Of a DNA stretch of 60,000 nucleotides, positions 36,474-48,109 are shown piece after piece (position 1 is the first letter of the stretch; each line of letters opens with the position of its first letter). The stretch covers positions 401,838,939 through 401,898,938 of the forward strand of contig NC_081406.1 in assembly GCF_030272615.1 (NCBI RefSeq), read 5' to 3'. The DNA is from Cryptomeria japonica. Its lineage: Eukaryota; Streptophyta; Pinopsida; Cupressales; Cupressaceae. The notes beneath the pieces are model-generated. The model was not told the origin of the DNA, searched no databases, and saw nothing but the letters and a program-made list of their open reading frames with translations. The translations under genes were made by a program, and so were the position numbers.

Positions 36474-38649
36474 GAAGCAGCAAAGCAATGCTATGAAAGA
36501 AGTCATACGAAAAATTTGATTTCCCACAGGATTTGCAGCGAGCATAAACAATATCATAACGAAGAAAGGTGAATCTGGGTCAGAGATGAAAATGCATGAT
36601 TAGCATACCTTCATTAAGGTAATTATTTAGGTATATTATATATATATTTGTATACTGCATGTACTTTTCAGTGTATTATGTTTACTAGTTTTGGAAAAAT
36701 AATGAAAAGATCATTTTATAATTGTTGCAGTGCATTCTACCTCTATCTCTCCCAGACAACTTCGACAACAATGTCAAGAAAGCTATATATGATGTTGGAA
36801 AATACATGAGGTAAGTAGCGATATTTGTTCAATTCGTTGTATACATCTTATATTTGCCATTTTTTTACTTTTTATGTAATATATATAATATTTTTTTGTA
36901 AAATACCATTAATATATTTGCACCTTGAATCACTTGTAGATGGTTGTCATCTAAATAAATCCATAAAGAAGATATAAATTTTTGGGAGAGAAAAATTCCT
37001 CGTCTAATGTGTGAAATGCAAAAGTGTCTACCTTCGACATTTTTCAATGTACAAGAACACTACCTCATACACCAAGTTGAGGAGATTGAATTGTGTGAAC
37101 CTGTACACACAATGTCAATGTGGATGGTTGAGAGGCACTTGAAATTTTTGAAGGCTTTGGTTAGACGAAGAGAACATCCTGAGGGTTCTATGTTGGACGG
37201 ATATATGGTATACCAGACCGTGGTGTACATTACTGAATATCTTCTTAAGCTTGCAACAAAGTTCCATGTAGATTGCATTTGGGATCCCAACTCCATTAAT
37301 AGATTCAAAGGGGAGTACCTGATGGAGAAAGGTAGATTGAGGAAAGTTAGGCAATTATAAGATGGTCATGGAGATTAATTAGAATACATTTTACATTTGG
37401 CTTTTATGTATATTGTACTTATTTAATTTTTTTTTTTTTTGATCGGTAATACTTATTTAATTATTACTCTTCAATATACATCAATAATAAATTAAGGTCG
37501 TATACCGTGGTAATTAACTAATTATACATCGTTTGTGAATTTCAATTTTTCGATACAGTTTGTCGAGAGTGGGATGCACTACATTTGTACATCATAAACA
37601 ATTTTTATTGGATGACGGTATGGATTGAACGATGTCAACAATCTGGTCACGCATTAATATGGGAAGGTGTGGCCTCATTGGTTAAAGAATCTCATCGTAA
37701 TGGAGATTCCAATGTTACACCAAGGGAAATTGATTTAGCATATGGTTTAAGGGATAAACAGGTATGTATAAATATATTAATCACCCATATTATTTAATTA
37801 TTTTCAATTTTATTATTGATGTATATATATGTTGAGTTTTTTTCTTTGCATACATTCGGCCAAGAATTAATATGTTTATCATCTGACGGTGCAATAATTT
37901 TTACATGTTTGACATATTGCAGGTGAAACACCACAAGGCTATGTGGTGCAAAGGTCATAAATTTCAAATCAAAAAGCTGGATGACATGAAGAAAACCTGT
38001 GATTCTGGGATAACTACAATCTTTCAGGTGACTAATGTTTCATCCGGAAGCGATATACATCCAAAAGTCTCAGAAAATTGATACTATGGGATTTTGGATC
38101 ATATACGTGAGTGTCACTTTAAGTCATTCAAATTAGTTATGTTCATCACCCAATGGTATAGTCTATGATTGAATGAAAATAATCCTGAGAGCTATTATTG
38201 AATATGATAATAGATTTACCATGGTTAATATGAGGTTGTTCGAGTGAGCTGGAAATGAGCCCTATGTTCTTCCAAGCTAATGTGAGCAGGTATTTTACTT
38301 AGAGGTTCCAGGTAAACTGAGTTGGTAATTTTTTGTTAGACATGATCAAAGTGGAAGGCTGGTAAAGTATAATATGGTGGAAGAAGAAGATACCGAAGAA
38401 CTAGAAGATGATCTAGATGATGATTAGGATCAATAGTTAGTTGATGACGTGCCCGAGGAAGATGTCAAAGAAGAGGAACTAGATCATGAGGATGTAGGAA
38501 TTAATGTTCATGAAGATAATATCTGTATGGATGATGTCATTATTGAAACTAATATCAATGATGATGATGGTAATATGACCAATCCTTACAATGTCGAATT
38601 TGGATTGGATGATGCAGACAAAGAGTTGGATGAAGAAGAAGATCAATGA
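36474..38649 (+). pseudogene. CACTA tnp2 transposase, 3' part (DUF4218, DUF4216-like, acidic tail)
   Basis: The sequence resumes the tnp2 exon after the gypsy insertion (EAAKQCYE). ILPLSLPDNFDNNVKKAI is at about 36733. The DUF4218 region at 37007-37360 is nearly clean (KCLPSTFFNVQEHYLIHQVE, MSMWMVERHLKFLKALVRR, HPEGSMLDGYM). At 37585-37760 comes another open piece ending in a good donor (CAG then GTATGT). The acceptor at about 37920 leads to VKHHKAMWCKGHKFQIKKLD. A DUF4216-like region (YYGIL, FKxxK-type, 38080-38360) and a Glu/Asp-rich tail end at TGA 38647. Introns and stops are present; two TAGs in the tail (38424, 38433) stand among Gln/Asp codons. Confidence 0.88.
37416..37462 (-). mobile_element. 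Minimal LINE insertion: oligo(T)-GATCGGTAA flanked by a 12-13-bp target duplication
   Basis: ACTTATTTAATT occurs at 37417-37428 and again at 37451-37462. Between them lie only 12 T and GATCGGTAAT. On the minus strand this is ATTACCGATC followed by oligo(A), like the very end of a plant LINE transcript. It is explained by target-primed reverse transcription that stopped after about 10 bases. Confidence 0.7.
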
Positions 38650-39149
38650 CATTGAAATGTATGAGTTATATGATTATATTATCTATTTGATATTGATTTC
38701 TTGAAAGAATTATATTTGACTTATATGGTTACGTAATTAATTCATGATGTTTTTAATTTTATGGCATATGTATCCTGATAATCCAACCATGTAACAACTT
38801 ATATAGTTTCTTCACATAGAGATTTAAAGCAGAAATTATCAATTGTAGATAATAACAACAAAGATCTAATTTTAAAATAAAAACATCCACAACACCATTT
38901 GCAAATAAGGAAATTGATTTTTGTATATTACTTCTGAAAATAAGTCTTGTTCTTGAAACATGAGAACTACTTGAAACTTGAACTTCTAAAAACTTGTAAA
39001 AGATTAAAAACATATATCAACTTGTCCTTTGTAAATGATTACATCAAGTACTTATAACACATCATAGGGTTACACCCTTTGAAAAAGTCTTTTGGAAACA
39101 CATTAAAACATTAATATTTAAATGAAAGTAGTTATCATCTAGTAAGACA
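38650..39149. other. AT-rich spacer
   Basis: The spacer lies between the end of tnp2 and the convergent minus-strand gene. I see no motif worth naming. Confidence 0.5.
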
Positions 39150-42111
39150 CAAATACACTTTGGTTAAGTGTGCCAAGTATTTCTTGCTGAAATGAGTATC
39201 ACAGTCATGAAAACTATCTCATTCCTCCACATCCATCAGCACCATGCCCTCCATGTAGTTTGCCACTTTGTCAGTGTCCTCAGCTTTGGCAGCTTTCATT
39301 GCATCCTTGAGTACCTGTTGTCATTCCCCAATCCATTTCACTTTATCCTTCTAATCTCCATCTGCATCAAGAAAAGGAGGGATGTCGTTTGATCCATCAC
39401 CAAGGAAATCAACACCCTCGGATCTCAGAGCCTTTAGATATTTTTTATGAATGTTTATCAGCTATTCACAATTATGCATAGCCTCAGGGTTTGCTTCATC
39501 TTTTCCCTAAATATCTTTAAGTCATTCATGTTGTCGCTCATCTAATCTCTCATGATCCTCGATGAAACTCTCATTCTTAAAGTACATATCCTAGTATTTA
39601 TCCATCCATAGCATTAAATTTTTGAACCTCTTTTGTATGAGTATAGATAGAGTTTCATTCTTGACATTTGTCAACTAGGCTTGGAGTTGAAGATTCTCTT
39701 CTTTTAATTTTCCAGCTTTGGTTTAAGGTTGCAAGCTTTCACCTTGTGTTAATAGTTTTTGTGGCTCTTTTTGTTTCAACATTTCTCTCAAGTGATTAAT
39801 CTCTTTATTTAGCCTAATGTTCTCAAGTTTGATAGACTCATTTTCTCTTAGCAGCAATTGAAACTATGCCTTATTAAATTTGGCAATATTCACTCCTAGA
39901 TCAGTTGTAACTACAAGATCTGTTTCTCCAACCTTCAGAGTCATTATGTGCCTTAAATGCCTTATGTGTATCAATCACCATGGGTATTTTGTGTGGAGGA
40001 TATAAATACCAAATTGACATAGAGTGCTCATCTGAGTTGTACAAAGAACCCATGTACACTTGGGTCACACTATCTGGAGACAACTTATGTTTTGCATCAA
40101 TATCATGGAGAAAACTATCAAATATCAGAGCTGAATTTAGATCCCATCCAGGAAAGATTAAGACGCCTGCATCTTAAAGTAATTTCCTCCTTCTCTCAGG
40201 AGTCATTTGATTCATTTCCTGTTCTACTTCACTTCTCAAAGAAAGCAATAATTGGTTTTCATTAGAGGCATTCACCTCTCTATCACTCTACCTAACTGAT
40301 TTACCTTTTATTTTATACAAGAAAGACTTAAATTCATAAGACTTTACAAAACTATCATGAGACATGAAATCCTTACAAGCCAATTGCCTTGGATCCTCTT
40401 CTATGGGCATTTTTTTCATTTGGATCCCTAACTGGGGACACTTTCTCTTTAATGGGCATCTTAGAGAGCTGCTCAAATGAAATCTCATCTCCTTTTGATG
40501 ATCCCTCATCACTAAAAGATGTTACATCAATTGTCTACATCTCTCTCACCTTTATCTTCATTTCTCTATTATGGTTATCAATGGCCAATTCGACCTCCTC
40601 CTTATCCCTATTTCTTATCAAGTAATCCCTTATATATGGGATGTGAACATATTCACCAGGTTTTTGTTTCTCTTTTGCTGAATGAATATATCCTTTAGGA
40701 TCAAATCCTCCCCTTGGTACTCCCAACTTTAAGTTGAAATGGGATAGTTTATGCCATGTGAGCTCTTGACCTTCTTTCCAAATAACAGTGAATTATCCAA
40801 CGCATAAAGTTCTAGGCATAAAGGCTTTCTTGTCATGTGAAATCAAATGCATGTGATTTGGAACTCCTATCTGTCTAATGATTTCCAAATAGGCAACTCT
40901 GTCAGGCACTGTCTTGGGCAGCAGAAGTGGAGATTCCTCAAAGCCATAGACTCTAATAATTGTTACATCAGAAAAACAATACCAGTCACCCCAATTATTG
41001 AACTGTCTTAGGCCCCTCAAAGTCTATAGGCCTCATAAATTTCTTAACTTATTCTAAAAGTGCAAAATTGCATGGGTCATCATAAAAATATATAAACTTT
41101 TTACAAAGAACTCTTGAAAATGAATATAACTAGATCTCACAAATCTACAATCCGATATCAAAGTCCATAATTGGACTTGCAAAAGCTGATTGTCATCATC
41201 AAATTGCTTTATTATCATCTCCTCAGGCCACAAACCAAGCTCTAGACCATATAATAACACCATATGCATTAGAAGAGAATAATGGGGAAGTAGATTTTGG
41301 AAGAATCCTTCTTGCTGGCAGTGAGCCCTATATCAAGTTGTCTTGCTACAAATGTAGCATAGTCAAATTCTCTTGCATTTAGGATCTAAACATCTGCTAC
41401 AATGACCATGGATTCAATCTTCATGAAATCTTGGGTGTTCAACCCCAGGACCTGGCCCATTGAGTAATAGGTATACTTCAAGTAATTTTTGAACAAATTT
41501 ACATGAAAGGAAAATCCTTCCTCTGCCTCTAATGGTGCATCAAGACTGAGCATATGAAGAGGAAACCTCCATCTTGTATAGGTGGTGTCTAACCTTCAAT
41601 ATTCCCTCAACAAATCCTCAAGAATAATGGGATGTTTGTAAATCCCAGGCAAATAAAAAACTTTAGAAATTGCATCTCTTAACACATAAAAATAGGGCTT
41701 CCCATCTACACTACAAATTGCTCTCTTCTTGGGGTCATAGTTCTGTGCCAACAATTTCAGTATATGCACATTAACGTAAACATTGGGAACAACTAGTTTT
41801 CCCAAGCCTAATCTCCATGGGTTGCAAATCATCTTAGGACTGTCACACCTATGGTAATGGAACACAAACAACTCATAACCCCTAATAGTTGTATACACAT
41901 ATCCCACATTGTTATAATTGTCTTCTAGTTTCCATTGCGCATACCTCTTAGGTTTAGGGGTAGAACCAAGCAATTGGTCTAACAAGTCCTGGCTCAGTTT
42001 TCTTTCCTCTACTTGAGTTTCTATGTTTGCCTCATCAGTTTTCTGCTTCTTCCCTTTACCCTTACTTGTTTCTCCTCTCTGCCTCTTCTTGACACTACTA
42101 GAACTGTCCAT
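39150..42111 (-). pseudogene. Unknown TE-associated protein with basic N-terminus and coiled-coil C-terminus
   Basis: The best start is the ATG at 42111. The N-terminus is basic (KKRQRGETSKGKGKKQK). 42111-41596 is open for 171 codons (YAQWKLEDNYNNVGYVYTT, FHYHRCDSPKMICNPWRLG). The frame continues past TGA and TAG stops to 41280 (MGQVLGLNTQDFMKIESM) and then shifts. Further pieces are at 41269-41054, 41020-40793 (DWYCFSDVTIIRVYGFEESP), 40726-40288 and 40083-39901. The last 800 bases read as Glu/Lys/Leu-rich coiled coil on the minus strand and end near 39150. I do not recognise a family or an active site. It lies tail-to-tail with the tnp2 gene. The piece 42404-42112 (MAPKLGASTKKS) may be an upstream exon or leader. 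Confidence 0.55.
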
Positions 42112-42879
42112 TTTACAGACAATTCGACTAATTTCTTGAGGAAATCATAGAGTAATTGATCGAGATACTTACTTGTTTGTTTGTTGTTATTGTTCTTCTC
42201 AACCCACTCCAATTTCATCCCTAAATTTCTGCAATTTTGGTGCAAAAAATTTCCTGAATGTATTCTCAGACAATGTTGTTCATGCAACAATAAATGTTTC
42301 AACCTTCTAATCAATAGAGTACTCTTTTTGAAATTTAAATTGTGTTGTGTACATGTAACATCGACTTAACTCTTTTTTGTTGATGCCCCTAATTTTGGTG
42401 CCATTTTGACAAATTTTTCACTGCAAATAAATTTCCTCTTATTTTTTTTATCGAGATAACTCGCATCATTTGCATAGCCTTCTAGTCCTACCCCAATCTT
42501 GTATATGATTTCAATAAAACTTGTATCATCATAACATATTCTGAAATACACATGTCGGAATAGTTTACTCTATCGGCGTTACAAAATTCTTCATCTCCGC
42601 CTTTGGTAGTCATTCCGATAGAAATCTGAAGTGTTGTGCTCGATATAACTAAACCAATGTAACGTTATCGAAATAGCTTGTTTTATCATAATCACAAAGA
42701 ATTGTCATTCCACTTTTATTGGTTATTCTGATAGGTGTTAAGACCTCATGTTCAGTAATGCTATCCGGATGTTGATGTTTATCATTGACTTGTTAGATTA
42801 GGTAAGCTATCTCGATATATACATAAAGTGTTTCTCAATGAAGTTTATTTTACTGGTCTTTCTTGGGTCTCATCGAGCA
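42112..42879. other. Possible gene leader, then AT-rich CGGTAT/CCGAT-bearing stretch
   Basis: 42112-42404 may be the 5' part of the minus-strand gene. From 42540 to 42800 motifs such as TATCGG, TTCCGATAG and CTCGATAT are scattered in AT-rich DNA. The same style is found at 46010-46330 and 56640-57660. It resembles CACTA subterminal repeats, but no element end is visible here. Confidence 0.35.
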
Positions 42880-43625
42880 TGCTTTACACAAGATCTGGGG
42901 CATAATGGAGATGAGATGTGGGGCTCTATGCTAGATGAAAGAAAAATTTTGTAGCTTCAACCTTTCACCCTTTTAAATACAAAATCTTGGTGATGACTAA
43001 CATGCTAGGGGTACTAAGCACCATTATAAAATTTCAAGGTTATAAAAATTTCATGATCCCTTTTTTAATGATAGACATGGTTACGTTAGGGTTTAAATTA
43101 AAATTAGAATTTAATTAAATAGGTACATTTGATGGATCAAAAAATGACATATTTGCTAAACTAAATATAGGTTGATAAGATGAGGATAGATGACCCACTA
43201 TGGCTTGAAATTGATCTAATTAATATCACTAGGGACTTATGATTTTATTAAGCTGTGACACAATATGTCCCTATGGATAGATGAATATAAAAGAAGCTCC
43301 AAGATAGATAACTATTCTAGAGTCTTATTAGGCATGATTTACATAGGATATGGGGCATAATGGAGATGAGATGTGGGGCTCTATGATAGATGAAAGAAAA
43401 AATTTGTAGCTTCAACCTTTCGCCCTTTTAAATACAAAAGCTTGGTGATGACTAACATACTAGGGGTACTAAGCATCATTATAAAATTTCAAGGTTACAA
43501 ATATTTCATGATCCCTTTTTTAATGACAGACATGGTTACGTTAGGGTTTAGATTAAAATTAGAATTGTATTGATTAGGTACATTTGATGGATCAAAAAAT
43601 CGCATATTTTATAAACTAATATTGA
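42880..43625 (+). repeat. Tandem duplication, about 290-bp match at 455-bp offset
   Basis: The sequence from GGGGCATAATGGAGATGA at 42897 onward is repeated from 43352 at an offset of 455 bases. It matches through the TACATTTGATGGATC region (to about 43170 and 43625). The copies differ by scattered substitutions. Between them, 43171-43330 is unrelated AT-rich DNA. No coding content. Confidence 0.85.
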
Positions 43626-43828
43626 TTCATATATGATAGAAAACTTACTAATGTTGAACTTGGTTTCCTCAATGTGACCCACTAAGATAGACAACTCTCA
43701 TTGTGTTTGATTAGATATGGCTAGAATTATTATGATCCATGCATTTGGACATAGAATGACCTTTTACATGATAGTGTTTGGTATATATTTGTATTGATAT
43801 CTAAATAAAGTTTTATAAAGTATAAAAA

Positions 43829-43851
43829 GGGGGGGGGGGGGGGGGGGGGGG
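43829..43851 (+). repeat. Homopolymer G run (23 G)
   Basis: It is an uninterrupted run of 23 G after TATAAAAA. It could form G-quadruplex structure. Its exact length is uncertain, because such runs are error-prone in sequencing. Confidence 0.9.
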
Positions 43852-44162
43852 CTCTTATCAGCCATATTTTCTCTAACATTTTCAACAAAAAGTAACAAGT
43901 ATTTTATGCCTAAACAACTTCTGGGGTTACATATAGGCCTAAATAGCTTCCAGGGTTTCCTATACATGTCATATTAGGCTTACTTCCATAAGACAAAAAA
44001 GGAAGACATAACACATGCTAAAGCAGGATTACATATGGGGATTTTACATTACATCCATGAGACAAAATTGGAAGCAGTTTTACAAAAAACATATTGTCTA
44101 TCATTCATTCTTTCATGGCTACTGGAGCAATAATATTCTAAGGAAACTCATTATACTAGTTG

Positions 44163-44680
44163 ATAATGAAACTCTTCCCCTGGCTATGTGTCACAGGTAC
44201 TATCATGTGCACCCATTCTTGAATATCCTAAAAATTGTACACCGAACCCATTGCAACCTGCTCACAGAATTTAATAATTTCCTTGAAAATAAATTGAGAG
44301 AAAAATCACACAATGATATGCAAATATAACGGTAAACAAATCCATCCTTAACATATTTGATCACATGAATTCATAAAAAGACAATTTAGGAGACAAAGCA
44401 TACAACAATGGAAAAACTAGCTATAATGAAACTCTACCCATGACTATGTGTCACAAGTACTATCATGTGCACCCATTCTTGAATATCCTAAAAATTGTAC
44501 ATCGACCCCATTGCAACCTGCTCACAGAATTTAATACTTTCTTTGAAAATAACCCGAGAGAAAAATCACACAATGATATGCAAATATAACGGTAAACAAA
44601 TCCATCCTTAACACATTTGTTCACATGAATTCATAAAAAGACAATTTAGGAGACAAAGCATATGACAATGGAAAAATTTC
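44163..44680 (+). repeat. Tandem duplication of about 258 bp (offset 260)
   Basis: ATAATGAAACTCT at 44163 recurs at 44423, and the whole following 255 bases recur (for example TATCATGTGCACCCATTC). It ends with GACAATGGAAAAA near 44418 and 44677. Identity is high, roughly 93-95% by eye. No gene is supported in it; the ORF at 44015-44329 crosses the first copy but ends in it. Confidence 0.88.
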
Positions 44681-46368
44681 TTTCATTTTGAATTGAATTC
44701 TTACAATGATTATGTCATACTCCTCCCTTTTGAAGTAGACTCTACAACCACTGATAAAACTAGCTTATACTACCCGACTTGCTAAGGTGAAAAGAGTTTT
44801 ATGTTCTCTTCCTTTTTCTTATAGCCTTGGTATTACTTTTAAATCATAAGGAATGCACAAGCTACAAGCTATTTACATCTGGAAGATTCATTATGACTCA
44901 TCATTTAGCCCATAACAAGAAAATAAACTTCTACAAAACCAACAAGAAAATAGAATATGTCCAAAAATTATTCTGCTGGAGTCTTAACTACTTTTGAGCA
45001 GTGCCACCATCACGCTATACATGCTTCCAAATGGAGGCATGGATTCCACCACTTCATCCCGCAAAAAATCCCAACTGCTTAGAAGATGTGCCCTATGGGA
45101 TGAAAAATTGAGCACCCTCAGACCTGGAGAAGGATCCCTTTGCCCTGAACTGGTAGCAATGAGGGTGGAAAGAAGATCTCATTCAAAAATATTATGAATT
45201 GAGAAGGGGTCTCAGCTTCCATGCGTCGACAGGATCAATCTTTTTATAAACCTGATCCATCTATCCTCCTCGGTTTCTCTTCTTCACTCTTCCACCCCCT
45301 CTGAGTGATTCGATGGTGTAGGGGACAAAAATGGACAATCCTTGAAAGGATCCTCATGACTAAGATGACCTTCCAAGATCCTCACGATTATCCATATCCT
45401 TTCCAAGATCCCTATGATTATCTCTAGCAGCCTAATGACACTCTCTCCAACTAGTGTTGTAAAATGAGAAAAACACAAAGCGCAACTCTGCTGCTTCATC
45501 TCAGGCAAGGCTAGCAGACTTCTTTGGGAAATAAGACTCATTGTGTTTTCCTGTTAATGAACAACTTTGTTGATTTTATAGAAAAAAGACAATTCCAAAA
45601 ATAGTCCCACAACTATTCCATCATGAAAATTGTGACTCATGCTTTGTTTCTTTCAAATCCCTCCTTATCTGCCATCTATAAACTTTAGAAGACTCATATA
45701 GGCTTTTACTCATTTTATTCAGCCTTATTCTGAATCAAGCAATTATACCATGATCTTATCTATCCTTTCTTTCCAAATCGCGATCTTCACTAATTATGAT
45801 TTGTACTCGACAAGACATTCCCTTACCATGTATAATTTACTAATGGTGCCTGCATGCAAGTCGAGAAGTCACACAATTAACTTTGGGTTACTTAAGATCT
45901 CAATTCCATATTCTGGGCACCAAGCTTAAAACTTCAAATATCAACCCTCGATGTTGTTGAGGTAGCATAAAGACAAGTAGGGTTTAAGAGACTTCAAGTA
46001 ATTTGTCGAAAAACATTTGGTGGGAAGAAAAAACACCTTATATCGTCGGTATAACCTGTATGACTTACCCCGATATATCTTCTCTTCATTGAAGGATGTT
46101 CTTTTGGAAAAGTATTTTAATATATGGTAGAATAGATACAATACACCGAAATTTATATTTTCAATATATAAGACATGATTATATGTTGATATGAAATCCC
46201 TTTTTGATACAAGTATCCTTTTGGAGAAGGTCATACTTATTGTGTCGTTGTTATTAGCTACTCTGAAATATTCTTTTTTCGTTGCAACAGTTCATGAGTC
46301 TTGTCGATACTGAGTATTTTATATAAGGAGGAGTATAATGTATCTCTTTCTTGACTTTCTTAAATAAA
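44681..46368. other. No recognisable gene
   Basis: The stretch contains only short ORFs. On the minus strand 45197-44994 has some coding-like bias, but no family was recognised. 46010-46330 again has scattered CGGTAT/CCGAT motifs. Confidence 0.4.
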
Positions 46369-47185
46369 TTCATAGATTTCATTTCTTTTTGTTACTACAT
46401 GCTAGGCTCAACCCTCATGGGAGCCACATTTGTCCCCACATATAGAAAACTCATGTTCATGTATTAAGAAAACTCTATAATTGATGCATATTTAACTGTT
46501 TTATCCTTCATGTCTTTCATTAATGAACTTCAACAACAATGATCAAATAAACCATTATTCTCAATCAAATGTTTGTAGACAACTTAGAAAATTCTGAGAG
46601 GAGTCTTAGAGAAGAATTTATCTTTCTGGTTGAATACAAAATCTTGGTGATGACAAGACCAGGGTAGTTAACTTATTATTTGAGAAAGACTAAACTTTGT
46701 CAAAAAAATAGGGTTCCAACACCTAAACCACAAGGTTTGTCACTCTAATGCTAAAAACTAGTCAAATTAATGCCCAACACCAATTGGAAAAGTAAAAATA
46801 TGCCTTTCTTTAAAATTCACAAGAATGTATAAACATCCTTTTTGAAACCACACATGCATGTTATGAAAGTGTATGGTAATCCTACTTATAGTGTAAGCTC
46901 ACATGATAAGCTAACCAATGACACTATATTGGAGGATAAACCCACCTATGAAATTAATTTAAGAGGTAAGGGATGCCTCTTAGTGGAATTCATAGATTTC
47001 ATTTCATTTTGTTACTAAATGTTGGGCTCGACCCTCATGGGAGCCACATCTGTCCCCACATATAGAAAACTCATGATCATGTATTAAGAAAACTTTGTAA
47101 TTGATGCATATTTAACTATTTTATCATTCATGTCTTTCATTAATGAACTTCAACAACAATGATCAAATAAACCATTCTTCTGAAG
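46369..47185 (+). repeat. Pair of direct repeats, about 195 bp, offset 620
   Basis: The block from CATAGATTTCATTTC at 46371 (with GGGAGCCACAT, GATCAAATAAACCATT) recurs at 46991 with roughly 93% identity by eye. The 425 bases between the copies are unrelated to them and hold no gene. They do not have TG/CA ends, so I do not call them LTRs. Confidence 0.8.
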
Positions 47186-48109
47186 TTGAATGGAACCTTT
47201 TTTACCAATGCATCTATGTTTTCCTACCCTCATGGATTAAGAATTGACATCACCTAAACAATCTTCTTTATGTCATATCATTTCTCTGAAGTGCCTTTGG
47301 CATGCTTTAGATGTGCCAATATTAACTAGATTGAATATATTTTTAAAGTCTCTTAACACATTCCATGACAAGAAAATGACTCATTTGGATTCAACAATCC
47401 CTTCTCACACCCACATCATAATTCATATCCATGTTAGTTGTAGTGAATGTTTTAAACCAACAATCAATAAATCACAAGATAGAAGAAAACTTGTTATGCA
47501 CAACGGCAAGTATTTCAATCACTGATTCTTAAACATCCATCATGATTAAACATCACATATCATAAGCCTTTTTAACAATCACTAGGACTGTACATAATAT
47601 TCAATCATATCATAGGATATAAATCATAAATAGGTATAAAGAAAGAGAAAGCCAACTATATAATCTCAACAAGCCACCATATATAAATTATATTTTGTAA
47701 AAAATAAAATATATTATATGTTGACATAGCATATATATAAACTATGTATTTCAAATTTCATATTGCATCAAGACCCTAACTAGATAGTTGCACTAAGAAC
47801 CATTGCATTCAACCCCTGATTAGAGAGTTGCGAGACTTCAATAGATGAGTGATGCAAGGCCATTGAATCGAGGAGGAAGACTAGGAACCATTTGGCAGGA
47901 GGAAAGCCAGAGCGAGAGTTGAGGGCACTCAGAAAGGGAAAATCAACCAAGGGACAATGCTTGTATGTTATTTTTCCCCGTATTTATAAATTACATTCAA
48001 ACTTGCCATCTTGACAAAGTTTTAAATCTTTGAGATCATATTTGTTACAACATTGTTATTAATTAGCTTTGTATTGTAGGAGAAGTAATTTTTCTAGTAT
48101 AACATATGC
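47186..48109. other. No recognisable gene
   Basis: AT-rich stretch. The plus ORF 47244-47525 shows no family features. I see no repeat structure. Confidence 0.4.

Noticed and set aside
43764-43967. Minus ORF with a Pro run
   Set aside because: The Pro run is only the complement of the 23-G homopolymer.
46369-47185. Direct repeats considered as LTRs of a small retrotransposon
   Set aside because: Ends are not TG/CA, and no PBS or polypurine tract is seen inside; kept only as direct repeats.
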